A stretch of DNA of 22,427 bases from JBDTMC01 sp039934475. Lineage in GTDB: Bacteria > Acidobacteriota > Terriglobia > Bryobacterales > Bryobacteraceae. The translations under genes were made by a program, and so were the position numbers. The DNA is taken from contig JBDTMC010000073.1 in the NCBI GenBank assembly GCA_039934475.1, positions 1 to 22,427 of the forward strand, in the 5' to 3' direction. The notes below the pieces were generated by a model. The model did not search any database. It saw only the letters and a list, made by a program, of their open reading frames with translations, and had not been told where the DNA came from. Below are positions 7,711-15,362 of this stretch, piece after piece. Position 1 is the first letter of the stretch. Every line of letters starts with the position of its first letter.

Positions 7711-10700
7711 ATGATCCACCCCGCCATCCGAGACCTCTTTCAAGGACTTCGCAGTAACCTGGTCTTCCGTGAACTGGTCCGCAAGCTCACTTCCGAAACG
7801 CCCGCTACCCTCACCCTCTCCGGCCTCACCACCACAGCCAAGGCTATCTACCTCGTCCTCTTATGGCAGGCCACGGAGCGCCCTCTGCTGCTGATTGTGG
7901 ATGGCAACAAGCAGGCCGACGCGCTCTCAGAACTGATCGATACATTCCACGAACTGCTGGTGCCCGCCGGCGAAGGCCCGCGTCCGCAAACCATCCCCGC
8001 ACTCGACGTCCTTCCCGGTCAAAACCTCTCGCCGCATAACGAAATCACCGAGCAGCGCGCCATCGGGCTGTGGCGTCTGGCTACCCGTCGCATCCCGCTC
8101 ACCATCACGCCCGTTGCCTCAGCGCTGCTGAAGACTGAGCCAGCTTCTTACTACCGTCAACTCGCCCTCAGCCTCCGCGTCAACGAAGAAGTGCCGATCG
8201 AGGAGATCATCCGCCACCTCCATTCCATCGGTTACGAAAAACGTGAGCCGGTGGAAATGGTGGGCGAATACAGCGTTCGCGGCGGCATCCTCGACGTCTT
8301 CCCCGCCGAATCGCAGCGCCCGGTGCGCATCGAATTCTTCGGTGACCTCATTGAGTCCATGCGCCGGTTCGATGTCGAAACACAGCGCTCCGTGCTGAAG
8401 GTGGAAGAGATTACGCTACTTCCGTTGAGTGAGCAACAGCGCTCCAAAGGCGTCTTCCTCGAGCTCGCCGGACGCATCGATCGCGCCGACATCATCCCTG
8501 GCGAACCCTTTCCCGGTTGGGAATTCGCTCTCCCTCTACTGCGCCCGCGCAACTCGTCCATTCTCGAAATGATCGACAATCCGATCGTCATCTGGGACGA
8601 GCCGGAGCAGATCAAAAGTGCGGCCGAACGCCTCTGGAAACGCCTCGACGAACCTGACCGCCAGACGCTCATCAACCCGGACGAGATATTCCTTCGCTAC
8701 AGCGAACTGCTGGCGCAGGCAATGGGCAGCCGTCAGTTGGAGCTGCGGGAACTCGGCCTCTTCACCCATCCCGATCCGCTACACCAGCCTCTTGAAATTC
8801 AAACCCGCCCCTCGCTCACCTTCCGCGGCAATATGTCGGTGGCCGTTGCGGAAGCGCGCACGCTGGTGGAGTCGGGCAATCGCGTCGTCTTCTTCGCGGC
8901 ATCGTCTGGAGAGCTGGAACGCTTCGCCGACATTCTGCAAGAGTATTCGGTCCCGTTTCAACTCGGCCTTGATTCTTCCGCCACCACGCCCGGCTACCTC
9001 GCTGAGCGCGCCTACATGTCCGGGTCCGTGGCCAGTACGTTTCTCGTCAAGGGACGCGTCCGTCGCGGCGTGTTCCTGCCCGACGCGTCCCTGGCGATCT
9101 TCGGCGCCGAGGATCTCTTCGATACATCCGATCTGGTGGCGCAGCCCGCTACCCGCCGCTCCGCCGCAGCCGCTTTCGCCGCCGATCTCGCCGACCTTAA
9201 ACCTGGCGACTACGTGGTTCACACCACCCACGGCGTGGGCCGCTTCCTCGGCCTGCGCGAAGTGGATGGCGGCGACGGCAAGGGCGATTACATGCTGCTG
9301 GAATACGCAGCCGACGCCAAGCTCTACGTCCCGCTGACGCGCATGGACTTGGTGCAGCGCTACCGCGGCGCGGGCGAATCCGGTCCACCTCTCGACAAAC
9401 TTGGCGGCGTCTCCTGGGCGAAAACCAAGACCCGCGTCAAAGCGAAAATGCGCGACATGGCCGACGAGCTGCTGAAGCTCTACGCCCAGCGCAAACTCGC
9501 CGAAGGCTTCGCCTTTTCACCCGACGGCAATTGGCAGCGCGAGTTCGACGACTCCTTCGAATATACGGCCACCAAAGACCAACTCACCGCCGTCGCCGAT
9601 ATCCGCCGCGACATGGAAAGTACGCAGCCCATGGACCGTTTGCTCTGCGGCGACGTCGGCTACGGCAAAACCGAAGTCGCCATGCGCGCCGCCTTCAAAG
9701 CCCTGGGCGATGGTAAGCAGGTGGCAGTGCTGGCGCCTACTACCGTGCTTGCCTTGCAGCACTTCGAAACCTTCAAACGCCGCTTCGCGCCTTTCCCCGC
9801 CGAGATCGAGATGCTGAGCCGCTTCCGTTCCAACAAAGAGATCAAAGCGGCTCTGGAAAAGATCGCCGACGGCAAGGTGGATATCGTTATTGGCACCCAT
9901 CGACTGCTATCGCAGGACGTGGAGTACAAGGATCTCGGTCTCTTAGTCGTTGACGAGGAGCAGCGGTTCGGCGTGCGCCACAAGGAGCGCTTGAAACAGT
10001 TCCGCCAGAACGTAGACGTGCTCACCATGTCGGCAACGCCCATCCCCCGCACGCTCCACATGTCACTGCTCGGGTTGCGCGACATGTCTGTCATTGAGAC
10101 GCCGCCCAAAGATCGCCTTGCTGTTCATACGGTCGTTTCGCACTTCAATCCCGAGGTGGTGCGCGCCTCTATCGAACAGGAGATCTCGCGCGGCGGCCAG
10201 GTCTACTTCATCCACAACCGCGTGGACACCATTTGGATGCGCGCCTCGATGATCCAGGAATTGGTGCCGCAAGCCCGCATCGGCGTGGGCCATGGCCAAA
10301 TGGGGGAAGCCGAACTGGAGAAGGTCCTGCTCGGTTTCATGCGCCACGATTTCGACGTCTTCGTTTGCACCACCATCGTCGAAAACGGGCTCGACATCCC
10401 GCTCGCCAATACCATCATCATCGACCATGCGGAACGCTATGGCCTCTCGGAGCTATATCAACTGCGTGGCCGCGTAGGCCGTTCCAACCGCCGCGCCTAC
10501 GCCTATCTGCTGGTGCCGGCCGATACCGAACTCACTGAGATCGCGCGCAAACGCCTCGCCGCGCTCAAAGAATTCGGCGATCTGGGAGCGGGCTTCAAAA
10601 TCGCCGCACTCGATCTGGAACTGCGTGGCGCGGGCAACTTGCTGGGCGGCGAGCAGCACGGTCACATTGAGGCCGTTGGCTTCGACATGTACGTGCGTCT

Positions 10701-11244
10701 GCTGGAAGAGGCGGTCCATGAATTGAAGGGCGAAGAAGTCCCGCTGGAAATTCACTCCGCGCTGAACCTGGGCCTCGACATCCGCATCCCGCCCGAATAC
10801 ATTTCCGACGAGCATCAGCGCCTGCGCGCCTACAAACGCATCGCCGATGCCGGCGACGAGGAGCGCGCAGCTAAGACGTTAGGTGAGTTGGAAGACCGCT
10901 ACGGAAAAGCGCCCGATGGCGTGCACAACCTCTTGCAGTTCTCGCTCGTGAAAGGACGCACGCAGGACCTCGGCATCGAATCCGTAGACCGCCGCGGTAG
11001 CGCCGTCAACATCAAATTCCATCAACAGACGAAGATCGATCCCACGCGCTTGATGAATCTTGTGGCGCGCACACCGGGCGCACAATTCACACCCGCGGGA
11101 GTCTTGCGCGTGCCGCTGGCGGCCAACGCTCAGGCGCCACAGGAGATCATCGCGGCGCTGAAGCAGTTGCTTGCGGATTTATCGCCTGCGCCTGCACTTG
11201 CTCGTACACCAGCCGCCTCCAGCACGCGTCAACTACCGTCGTAG
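7711..11244 (+). CDS. mfd: Transcription-repair coupling factor Mfd
   Basis: This ATP-dependent DNA translocase removes RNA polymerase stalled at lesions and recruits the UvrABC repair machinery. It has 1177 residues (E. coli Mfd has 1148). The order is typical: a UvrB-homologous N-terminal region (with GYEKREPVEMVGEYSVRGG and DVFPAES), an RNA-polymerase-interacting domain starting GDYVVHTTHGVGRF at about residue 499, the helicase Walker A GDVGYGKT (647-654), the DEEQ box (748-751), motif SATPIPRT, the QLRGRVGRS motif VI, and a C-terminal TRCF domain. I chose the ATG at 7711; a TTG at 7705 is in frame. Neither has a clear ribosome-binding site, and the rfaE2 stop lies 14 bases upstream, so coupling is likely. 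The last roughly 20 residues are Ala/Pro/Ser-rich. The TAG stop overlaps a -10-like TAGAAT for the next gene. Confidence 0.97.
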   Translation: MIHPAIRDLFQGLRSNLVFRELVRKLTSETPATLTLSGLTTTAKAIYLVLLWQATERPLLLIVDGNKQADALSELIDTFHELLVPAGEGPRPQTIPALDVLPGQNLSPHNEITEQRAIGLWRLATRRIPLTITPVASALLKTEPASYYRQLALSLRVNEEVPIEEIIRHLHSIGYEKREPVEMVGEYSVRGGILDVFPAESQRPVRIEFFGDLIESMRRFDVETQRSVLKVEEITLLPLSEQQRSKGVFLELAGRIDRADIIPGEPFPGWEFALPLLRPRNSSILEMIDNPIVIWDEPEQIKSAAERLWKRLDEPDRQTLINPDEIFLRYSELLAQAMGSRQLELRELGLFTHPDPLHQPLEIQTRPSLTFRGNMSVAVAEARTLVESGNRVVFFAASSGELERFADILQEYSVPFQLGLDSSATTPGYLAERAYMSGSVASTFLVKGRVRRGVFLPDASLAIFGAEDLFDTSDLVAQPATRRSAAAAFAADLADLKPGDYVVHTTHGVGRFLGLREVDGGDGKGDYMLLEYAADAKLYVPLTRMDLVQRYRGAGESGPPLDKLGGVSWAKTKTRVKAKMRDMADELLKLYAQRKLAEGFAFSPDGNWQREFDDSFEYTATKDQLTAVADIRRDMESTQPMDRLLCGDVGYGKTEVAMRAAFKALGDGKQVAVLAPTTVLALQHFETFKRRFAPFPAEIEMLSRFRSNKEIKAALEKIADGKVDIVIGTHRLLSQDVEYKDLGLLVVDEEQRFGVRHKERLKQFRQNVDVLTMSATPIPRTLHMSLLGLRDMSVIETPPKDRLAVHTVVSHFNPEVVRASIEQEISRGGQVYFIHNRVDTIWMRASMIQELVPQARIGVGHGQMGEAELEKVLLGFMRHDFDVFVCTTIVENGLDIPLANTIIIDHAERYGLSELYQLRGRVGRSNRRAYAYLLVPADTELTEIARKRLAALKEFGDLGAGFKIAALDLELRGAGNLLGGEQHGHIEAVGFDMYVRLLEEAVHELKGEEVPLEIHSALNLGLDIRIPPEYISDEHQRLRAYKRIADAGDEERAAKTLGELEDRYGKAPDGVHNLLQFSLVKGRTQDLGIESVDRRGSAVNIKFHQQTKIDPTRLMNLVARTPGAQFTPAGVLRVPLAANAQAPQEIIAALKQLLADLSPAPALARTPAASSTRQLPS

Positions 11245-11247
11245 AAT
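11242..11247 (+). promoter_or_regulatory. Candidate -10 box (TAGAAT) before the PpiC gene
   Basis: TAGAAT is one mismatch from TATAAT and overlaps the mfd stop codon. A transcript starting 6-7 bases downstream would begin at about 11253-11254, two or three bases before the ATG at 11256. I see no good -35 box at 16-18 bases. The following AGGGGAT could alternatively be a ribosome-binding site for read-through mRNA. Confidence 0.3.
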
Positions 11248-11255
11248 AGGGGATA

Positions 11256-12395
11256 ATGACGAATATGAAGTACTTGAGCCTCCTGCTCTGTCTGGGCACG
11301 GCATTCGCCGCTGACGTCACCGTCATTGAGCAGATCGTCGCGAAGGTGAACGGCGACATCGTCACCCGCGGCGAACTTGAGCGCAGCCGTCGCCAAATGG
11401 AAGCGGACATGAAACAACGCGGCATGACTGCCGCGCAAATCCAGGAAGCGGTACGTGAACGCGAGAAGAACTTCCTCCGCGAGCGCATTGACCAACTCCT
11501 GCTTGTCCAAAAGGGCAAGGAACTCGACCTCAAAGTGGACCCGGATGTCACCAAGTACATCGCTGAACTCCAACTGAAAAGTAAGATCGCCGAGCCGGAA
11601 AAGTTCCAGGCCTTCGTCAAGGAACAAACCGGCATGAGCTATGAGGATTTCAAGCAGGAAACCAAAAACAGCATCCTCACGCAGCGCGTGGTGAGCCAGG
11701 AAGTGCAAGGCCGCATCAGCGTCTCCAAAGCCGAAGTGGAGAAGTATTACAACGAGCACAAAGGCGAGTTCAACCGCGACGAGCGTGTCTTCCTGCGCCA
11801 GATCCTGATTTCCACCGACGGCAAAGACGCCGCTGGCATTGCAGCATCGGAGAAGAAGGCGAAGGATATCGTGGCTCGCGCGCGCAAAGGCGAGAAGTTC
11901 TACGAACTCGCGCAGGCGAACTCAGATGATGCCACTGCCCAACAGGGTGGCGATGCCGGCTCCTTCACAAGAGGCCAGCTTAAGAAGGAGATTGCTGACA
12001 TCGTCTTCAATGCGGATCGGGGCTTTGTCACTGAACCCATGAAGCAGAGCAACGGGTTCCTCATTCTTCGTGTTGACGAGCGATTCAAGCAGGGTCTGGC
12101 CAGCATGGACGAAGTAGACCAGGAAATCCGTGAGAAGCTTTTCCGCCCGATGTTTGAACCGAAGATGCGCGAATACCTCACCAGACTCCGCACCGACGCG
12201 TTCCTCGAGATTCGCGATGGCTATCTGGATACCGGCGCCGCGCCCGGCAAAGACACGCGCTGGCAGGACCCCGCTCAACTTCGCGCCCCCACCGTCACCA
12301 AGGAAGAAGTTGCGAACAAGCTCGGCCACAAGAAGTTACTGTGGGCCATCCCGGTTCCCGGCACCCATCGCCCTGCCACCAGCAGTTCCCGTTAG
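11256..12395 (+). CDS. Exported SurA/PpiC-type peptidyl-prolyl cis-trans isomerase (chaperone)
   Basis: This is a periplasmic parvulin-type foldase of 379 residues. The start MTNMKYLSLLLCLGTAFA is a signal peptide, with likely cleavage before ADVTVIEQ. Residues about 20-160 match the SurA N-terminal chaperone region (IVAKVNGDIVTRGELE, REKNFLRERIDQLLLVQKG). Residues about 174-280 form a PpiC/rotamase domain: DERVFLRQILIS, FYELAQANSDD, GGDAGSFTRGQLKKEIADIVF, EPMKQSNGFLILRVDER. There is a single PpiC domain, unlike the two of E. coli SurA. The C-terminal roughly 50 residues are Pro/Ala-rich and not assigned. The ATG at 11256 follows AGGGGATA; Met4 is a possible alternative. The gene begins 11 bases after mfd. 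The role is probably outer-membrane or periplasmic protein folding. Confidence 0.9.
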   Translation: MTNMKYLSLLLCLGTAFAADVTVIEQIVAKVNGDIVTRGELERSRRQMEADMKQRGMTAAQIQEAVREREKNFLRERIDQLLLVQKGKELDLKVDPDVTKYIAELQLKSKIAEPEKFQAFVKEQTGMSYEDFKQETKNSILTQRVVSQEVQGRISVSKAEVEKYYNEHKGEFNRDERVFLRQILISTDGKDAAGIAASEKKAKDIVARARKGEKFYELAQANSDDATAQQGGDAGSFTRGQLKKEIADIVFNADRGFVTEPMKQSNGFLILRVDERFKQGLASMDEVDQEIREKLFRPMFEPKMREYLTRLRTDAFLEIRDGYLDTGAAPGKDTRWQDPAQLRAPTVTKEEVANKLGHKKLLWAIPVPGTHRPATSSSR

Positions 12396-12397
12396 GC

Positions 12398-12418
12398 GAT
12401 AGAATGTTGCTCTCTATC
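12398..12418 (+). promoter_or_regulatory. -10-like TAGAAT inside a small inverted repeat before the YhaM-like gene
   Basis: A -10-like TAGAAT (12400-12405) lies within an inverted repeat, GATAGA (12398-12403) and TCTATC (12413-12418), with a 9-base loop. It sits immediately upstream of the ATG at 12421 and just after the PpiC stop. It could be a promoter with a short leader, or an operator-like element covering the expected start point at about 12412. No convincing -35 box and no Shine-Dalgarno sequence are visible. There is no T-run, so a terminator is unlikely. Confidence 0.25.
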
Positions 12419-12420
12419 CG

Positions 12421-13536
12421 ATGAAATCGCCATTTGTAGCCGACCTCCAGCCGAATCAGCAGATCACGGCAACGTTCCTCGTGCTTCACAAGGACGTGAG
12501 GCAGAAGAAGACCGGTGAGCCGTTTCTGTCTCTCGTTCTAGGAGATCGTAGCGGAGACGTTGAAGCCAAGATGTGGGACAACGTCGCCGAGGTCGTCGAG
12601 ACCTTTGAGAAGGACCACTTCATAAAGGTGAGAGGCGTCGCTCAGGTCTATCAGAACAAGCTTCAGTTCACCATCCACAAGTTGATGAAGATCGCCGACA
12701 GCGATGTCGATGCCGGCGATTACTTCCCCGCTTCTGAGCGCGACCCCGCCGAAATGTTCGCTGAGCTGCAGGGCATCATCGCCGGCTTCTCAAACCCGCA
12801 TTTGAAGGGTCTGCTCAACGCCTTCTTCGACGATCCGGAAATTGCCCGCCGCTACCGTACCGCGCCCGCGGCCAAGACCATTCATCACGCCTGGCTGGGC
12901 GGACTGATTGAGCACGTGCTCTCCCTTTGCACCCTCTGCCGCCTGATTGCGCCCCACTATAAGGACGTCGATATCGACCTCATGCTCACCGGCGCCATCT
13001 TGCACGACATCGGCAAGATCTACGAGCTGAATTACGAACGCGGTTTCTCCTATTCCAACGATGGCCAACTCCTCGGCCACATCGTGATCGGGTTGCGCAT
13101 GGTGGACGACAAGATTCGCGGCCTGGCGGATTTTCCGCCGCAGCTTCGCACTCTGGTAGAGCATCTGGTGATCAGCCATCACGGCGAACTCGCTTTTGGC
13201 TCGCCCAAGGTTCCGGTCTTTGCCGAAGCCATGCTCCTTCATCATCTCGATAACATGGATTCGAAGATGGAGTGCGTGCGCGGCCTCATCGCAAAAGACA
13301 AGCAGGTGGACGGTTTCTGGACTGGCTACAGTTCTGCGTTGGAGCGTTCCGTCTTAAAGAAAGCGCGCTATCTGGAAGGCCCCAGTGCGCCGCCGCCCGT
13401 GGCGCCGGATCCTCCCGTGAATGGTGAGTTCCGTTTGGAATCGCCGCGCCAGGCGCCGCCGCGTCCCCCGCAGCCTCCTCCGTCGTCTTCTCCGTTCGCT
13501 TCAAAACTGCAGAGCGCCCTGCAGCACAAGGAATGA
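12421..13536 (+). CDS. yhaM: YhaM-like 3'-5' exoribonuclease (OB-fold plus HD domain)
   Basis: This 371-residue protein has the two-domain layout of YhaM/Cbf1. An N-terminal OB-fold nucleic-acid-binding domain (about 12-95) includes FLVLHKDVRQKKTGEPFLSLVLGDRSGDVEAKMWD. An HD metal-dependent domain (about 150-290) has His155/His156 (IHHAWLGGLIEH), the His195-Asp196 pair in AILHDIGK, and His253/His254 in SHHGELAFGSPKVP, consistent with metal ligands. B. subtilis YhaM is about 314 residues; the excess here is a Pro-rich tail (about 320-362) with PPPVAPDPP and PPRPPQPPPSSS, of unknown role. The predicted activity is 3'-to-5' degradation of RNA or single-stranded DNA in the cytoplasm. It lies 25 bases after the PpiC gene and 4 bases before the BlaI-like gene. 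A general HD phosphohydrolase is the alternative, but the OB-HD pairing strongly favours YhaM. Confidence 0.88.
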   Translation: MKSPFVADLQPNQQITATFLVLHKDVRQKKTGEPFLSLVLGDRSGDVEAKMWDNVAEVVETFEKDHFIKVRGVAQVYQNKLQFTIHKLMKIADSDVDAGDYFPASERDPAEMFAELQGIIAGFSNPHLKGLLNAFFDDPEIARRYRTAPAAKTIHHAWLGGLIEHVLSLCTLCRLIAPHYKDVDIDLMLTGAILHDIGKIYELNYERGFSYSNDGQLLGHIVIGLRMVDDKIRGLADFPPQLRTLVEHLVISHHGELAFGSPKVPVFAEAMLLHHLDNMDSKMECVRGLIAKDKQVDGFWTGYSSALERSVLKKARYLEGPSAPPPVAPDPPVNGEFRLESPRQAPPRPPQPPPSSSPFASKLQSALQHKE

Positions 13537-13540
13537 TCCA

Positions 13541-13957
13541 ATGCGCCGCCCCGGTCCCCCTCGCGAAATCCCGCCGCCCCTAGAACTCGAGTGCCTCAAA
13601 GTTCTGTGGACTCTGCGCGAAGGCAATGTCCACGAAGTGCGCCAGGTCTTGTCTGAACGCCGCTCACTCGCCTACACCACGGTGATGACGCTGTTGGAAC
13701 GCCTGGTGCGAAAGGGTGGCGTCAGCCGCCGCAAGGTCGGCCGTTCCTTCGTCTATGCCCCGCTGCTTGACCGCGACTGTCTCCGCCGCGCCGCCGTCAA
13801 GGAACTCATCGAGTCCTTCTTCGACAGCTCTCCGGAAGCGCTCACCGCTTATCTCCAAAATGGCGTTTCTGGATCCTCCGCCGCCGCCGCTGCTGCGTCT
13901 GACAACGGCTACACCGCGCCCCTAACCAGTGATCGCCTCGACCCCGCCTTGCTGTAG
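13541..13957 (+). CDS. BlaI/MecI/CopY-family transcriptional repressor
   Basis: This 138-residue DNA-binding protein has a winged helix in residues about 12-75: LELECLKVLWTLREGNVHEVRQVL, then LAYTTVMTLLERLVRKGGVSRRKVGRSFVYAP. That is the signature of the penicillinase-repressor family. Residues about 77-105 would be the dimerisation helix. The C-terminus is longer than usual and low in complexity (GSSAAAAAASDNG). Family members are usually inactivated by a BlaR1/MecR1-type M56 protease encoded next door; none is in this window, so target and inducer are unknown. I chose the ATG at 13541 because AAGGA (13528-13532) lies 8 bases upstream and the preceding stop is 4 bases away. The 3' end overlaps the convergent HAD gene by 36 bases. 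Confidence 0.88.
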   Translation: MRRPGPPREIPPPLELECLKVLWTLREGNVHEVRQVLSERRSLAYTTVMTLLERLVRKGGVSRRKVGRSFVYAPLLDRDCLRRAAVKELIESFFDSSPEALTAYLQNGVSGSSAAAAAASDNGYTAPLTSDRLDPALL

Positions 13958-14566
13958 AATCCCACGTTCGCCCATCGCCTCGCGCAGCGCCTGATAGCCC
14001 GTAAATCTCACCGCATCGATCCCACACTGGCGCGCCGCCGCGACATAAGCCTCGATATCATCGCTATAGAAACACTCTTCAGCCGCGCATCCCGCTCGCC
14101 GCACCGCCTCTTCAAAAATGCGCGCATCCGGCTTCATGAACCCCATCTCGAACGACAACACGGCCTCATCGAAATGTTTCATTGCCCCACACTCCGCCCA
14201 CAGCCGCTCCGCATGCAGTGCGTTTGTGTTCGACAACAAAACCATCCGGAACCGCCGTCGCAGTTGTTCGAAGAACGAAACCGGAATCAGAGTCTCGACA
14301 TCGAAGATAGATCCCCAGACCTCGCCAAACTGATCCCATGCAAGGGCTTTCCCCAACAACTCACACATCGCCGCGTGGAACGCCTCACTCGTCATCTCGC
14401 CACGTTCATACTGCCCGGTGATGCTCGACTCCAACAGGCGCGCCCTCACCTCGTCCACTCGTAACCCGCACAGCGAAGCCATGCGCTCTGCCGCACGCCC
14501 CACGTGCAGCGGAACGATCACGCCACCGATATCGAAGATCATCGCGCGGTACGTCATGGCCTCCAT
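13922..14566 (-). CDS. HAD-superfamily hydrolase (YihX-like phosphatase subfamily)
   Basis: This 214-residue HAD hydrolase has all four motifs: FDIGGVI with the nucleophile Asp12 (motif I), LLSNTN (111-116, motif II), Lys145 in GFMKPD (motif III) and FYSDDIEAYVAAA (motif IV, Asp169/Asp170). Motif I has Gly14 where most HAD phosphatases have the second, general-acid Asp (DxD). The same DxG form occurs in the YihX sugar-phosphate phosphatase subfamily, so this need not mean inactivity. The helical cap lies between motifs I and II. The substrate is unknown. The start overlaps the SDR stop as TAATG (14564-14568), so translation is probably coupled; an internal Met4 preceded closely by GGAGG is a less likely start. 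The 3' end runs 36 bases into the convergent BlaI-family gene. Confidence 0.88.
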   Translation of the reverse strand: MEAMTYRAMIFDIGGVIVPLHVGRAAERMASLCGLRVDEVRARLLESSITGQYERGEMTSEAFHAAMCELLGKALAWDQFGEVWGSIFDVETLIPVSFFEQLRRRFRMVLLSNTNALHAERLWAECGAMKHFDEAVLSFEMGFMKPDARIFEEAVRRAGCAAEECFYSDDIEAYVAAARQCGIDAVRFTGYQALREAMGERGILQQGGVEAITG

Positions 14567-15348
14567 TAGACAATCGAGCGCACCACGCCGCCCTCCACTC
14601 GCAGCGCCGCGCCGTTGGTGGCCGCCGACACCGGGCTCGCAACGTACGCCACCATCGCCGCCACTTCCTCCGTGGTCGCAAAACGTTGCAGCAAGGAACT
14701 GGGCCGCATGGTCTTGAAGAATTCCGCTTCCACCGCCGACCGGCTGGTGCCCTTTGCGGCTGCCAGACCGTCCACATACGCCACTACGCCCTCTGACGCC
14801 GTAGGCCCGGGCAACACGCAGTTCACGGTCACACCAGTGCCCGCCGTCGTTTCGGCCATGCCCCGGGAAACAGCCAATAGCGCCGCCTTAGACATGCCGT
14901 AATGAATCATCTCCGTCGGAATCTGCACTGCCGATGCGCTTGAGAGGAACACGATGCGTCCCCAGCCTGCCGCTTTCATGCGCGGCAGATAGTACCGGCT
15001 GAGGCGCACGCCGCTCAAGACGTTCACCTCAAAGAAGCGCCGCCACTCTTCGTCGGGAATCTCCTCAAACGGCTTCGGCCCGAAGATCCCCAGGTTGTTC
15101 ACCAGGATGTCCACATCGGGAAACTTCGCGAATGCGATCTCCGCTCCAGCGACGGCAGCCAGGTCCGCTACCAGACCCTCGGCGGTTGCAACGCCAAGCT
15201 TGGTCAACGCAGCATCCACACGAGCCTGCGTACGGCCGTTCACAATGACGCACGCTCCTTCCGCTGCTAGCGCCGCGGCGATGGAGTACCCGATGCCCGA
15301 CGTCGAACCAGTTATGAGAGCTTTCTTACCCGACAGTTTCAGATCCAT
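14566..15348 (-). CDS. Short-chain dehydrogenase/reductase (SDR), classical type
   Basis: This 260-residue NAD(P)-dependent oxidoreductase has the classical SDR pattern: cofactor-binding TGSTSGIG (13-20), NNLG (84-87), active-site Ser137, and Tyr150 with Lys154 in the YxxxK motif (YGMSK). Asn109 completes the tetrad and PGPTASEG follows. Asn-Gly-Arg after the second strand (37-39) is compatible with NADP(H). I start at the ATG at 15348 because the Rossmann strand begins at once (MDLKLSGKKALITG); extending upstream would add about 31 Gly/Pro-rich residues that overlap the oxidase gene. It follows the FAD oxidase stop by 14 bases and its stop overlaps the HAD start, so the three probably form one transcript. 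The substrate is unknown. Family-level assignment is certain; a FabG-like role is not supported by context. Confidence 0.93.
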   Translation of the reverse strand: MDLKLSGKKALITGSTSGIGYSIAAALAAEGACVIVNGRTQARVDAALTKLGVATAEGLVADLAAVAGAEIAFAKFPDVDILVNNLGIFGPKPFEEIPDEEWRRFFEVNVLSGVRLSRYYLPRMKAAGWGRIVFLSSASAVQIPTEMIHYGMSKAALLAVSRGMAETTAGTGVTVNCVLPGPTASEGVVAYVDGLAAAKGTSRSAVEAEFFKTMRPSSLLQRFATTEEVAAMVAYVASPVSAATNGAALRVEGGVVRSIV

Positions 15349-15362
15349 ACGGGGTGGGATGC

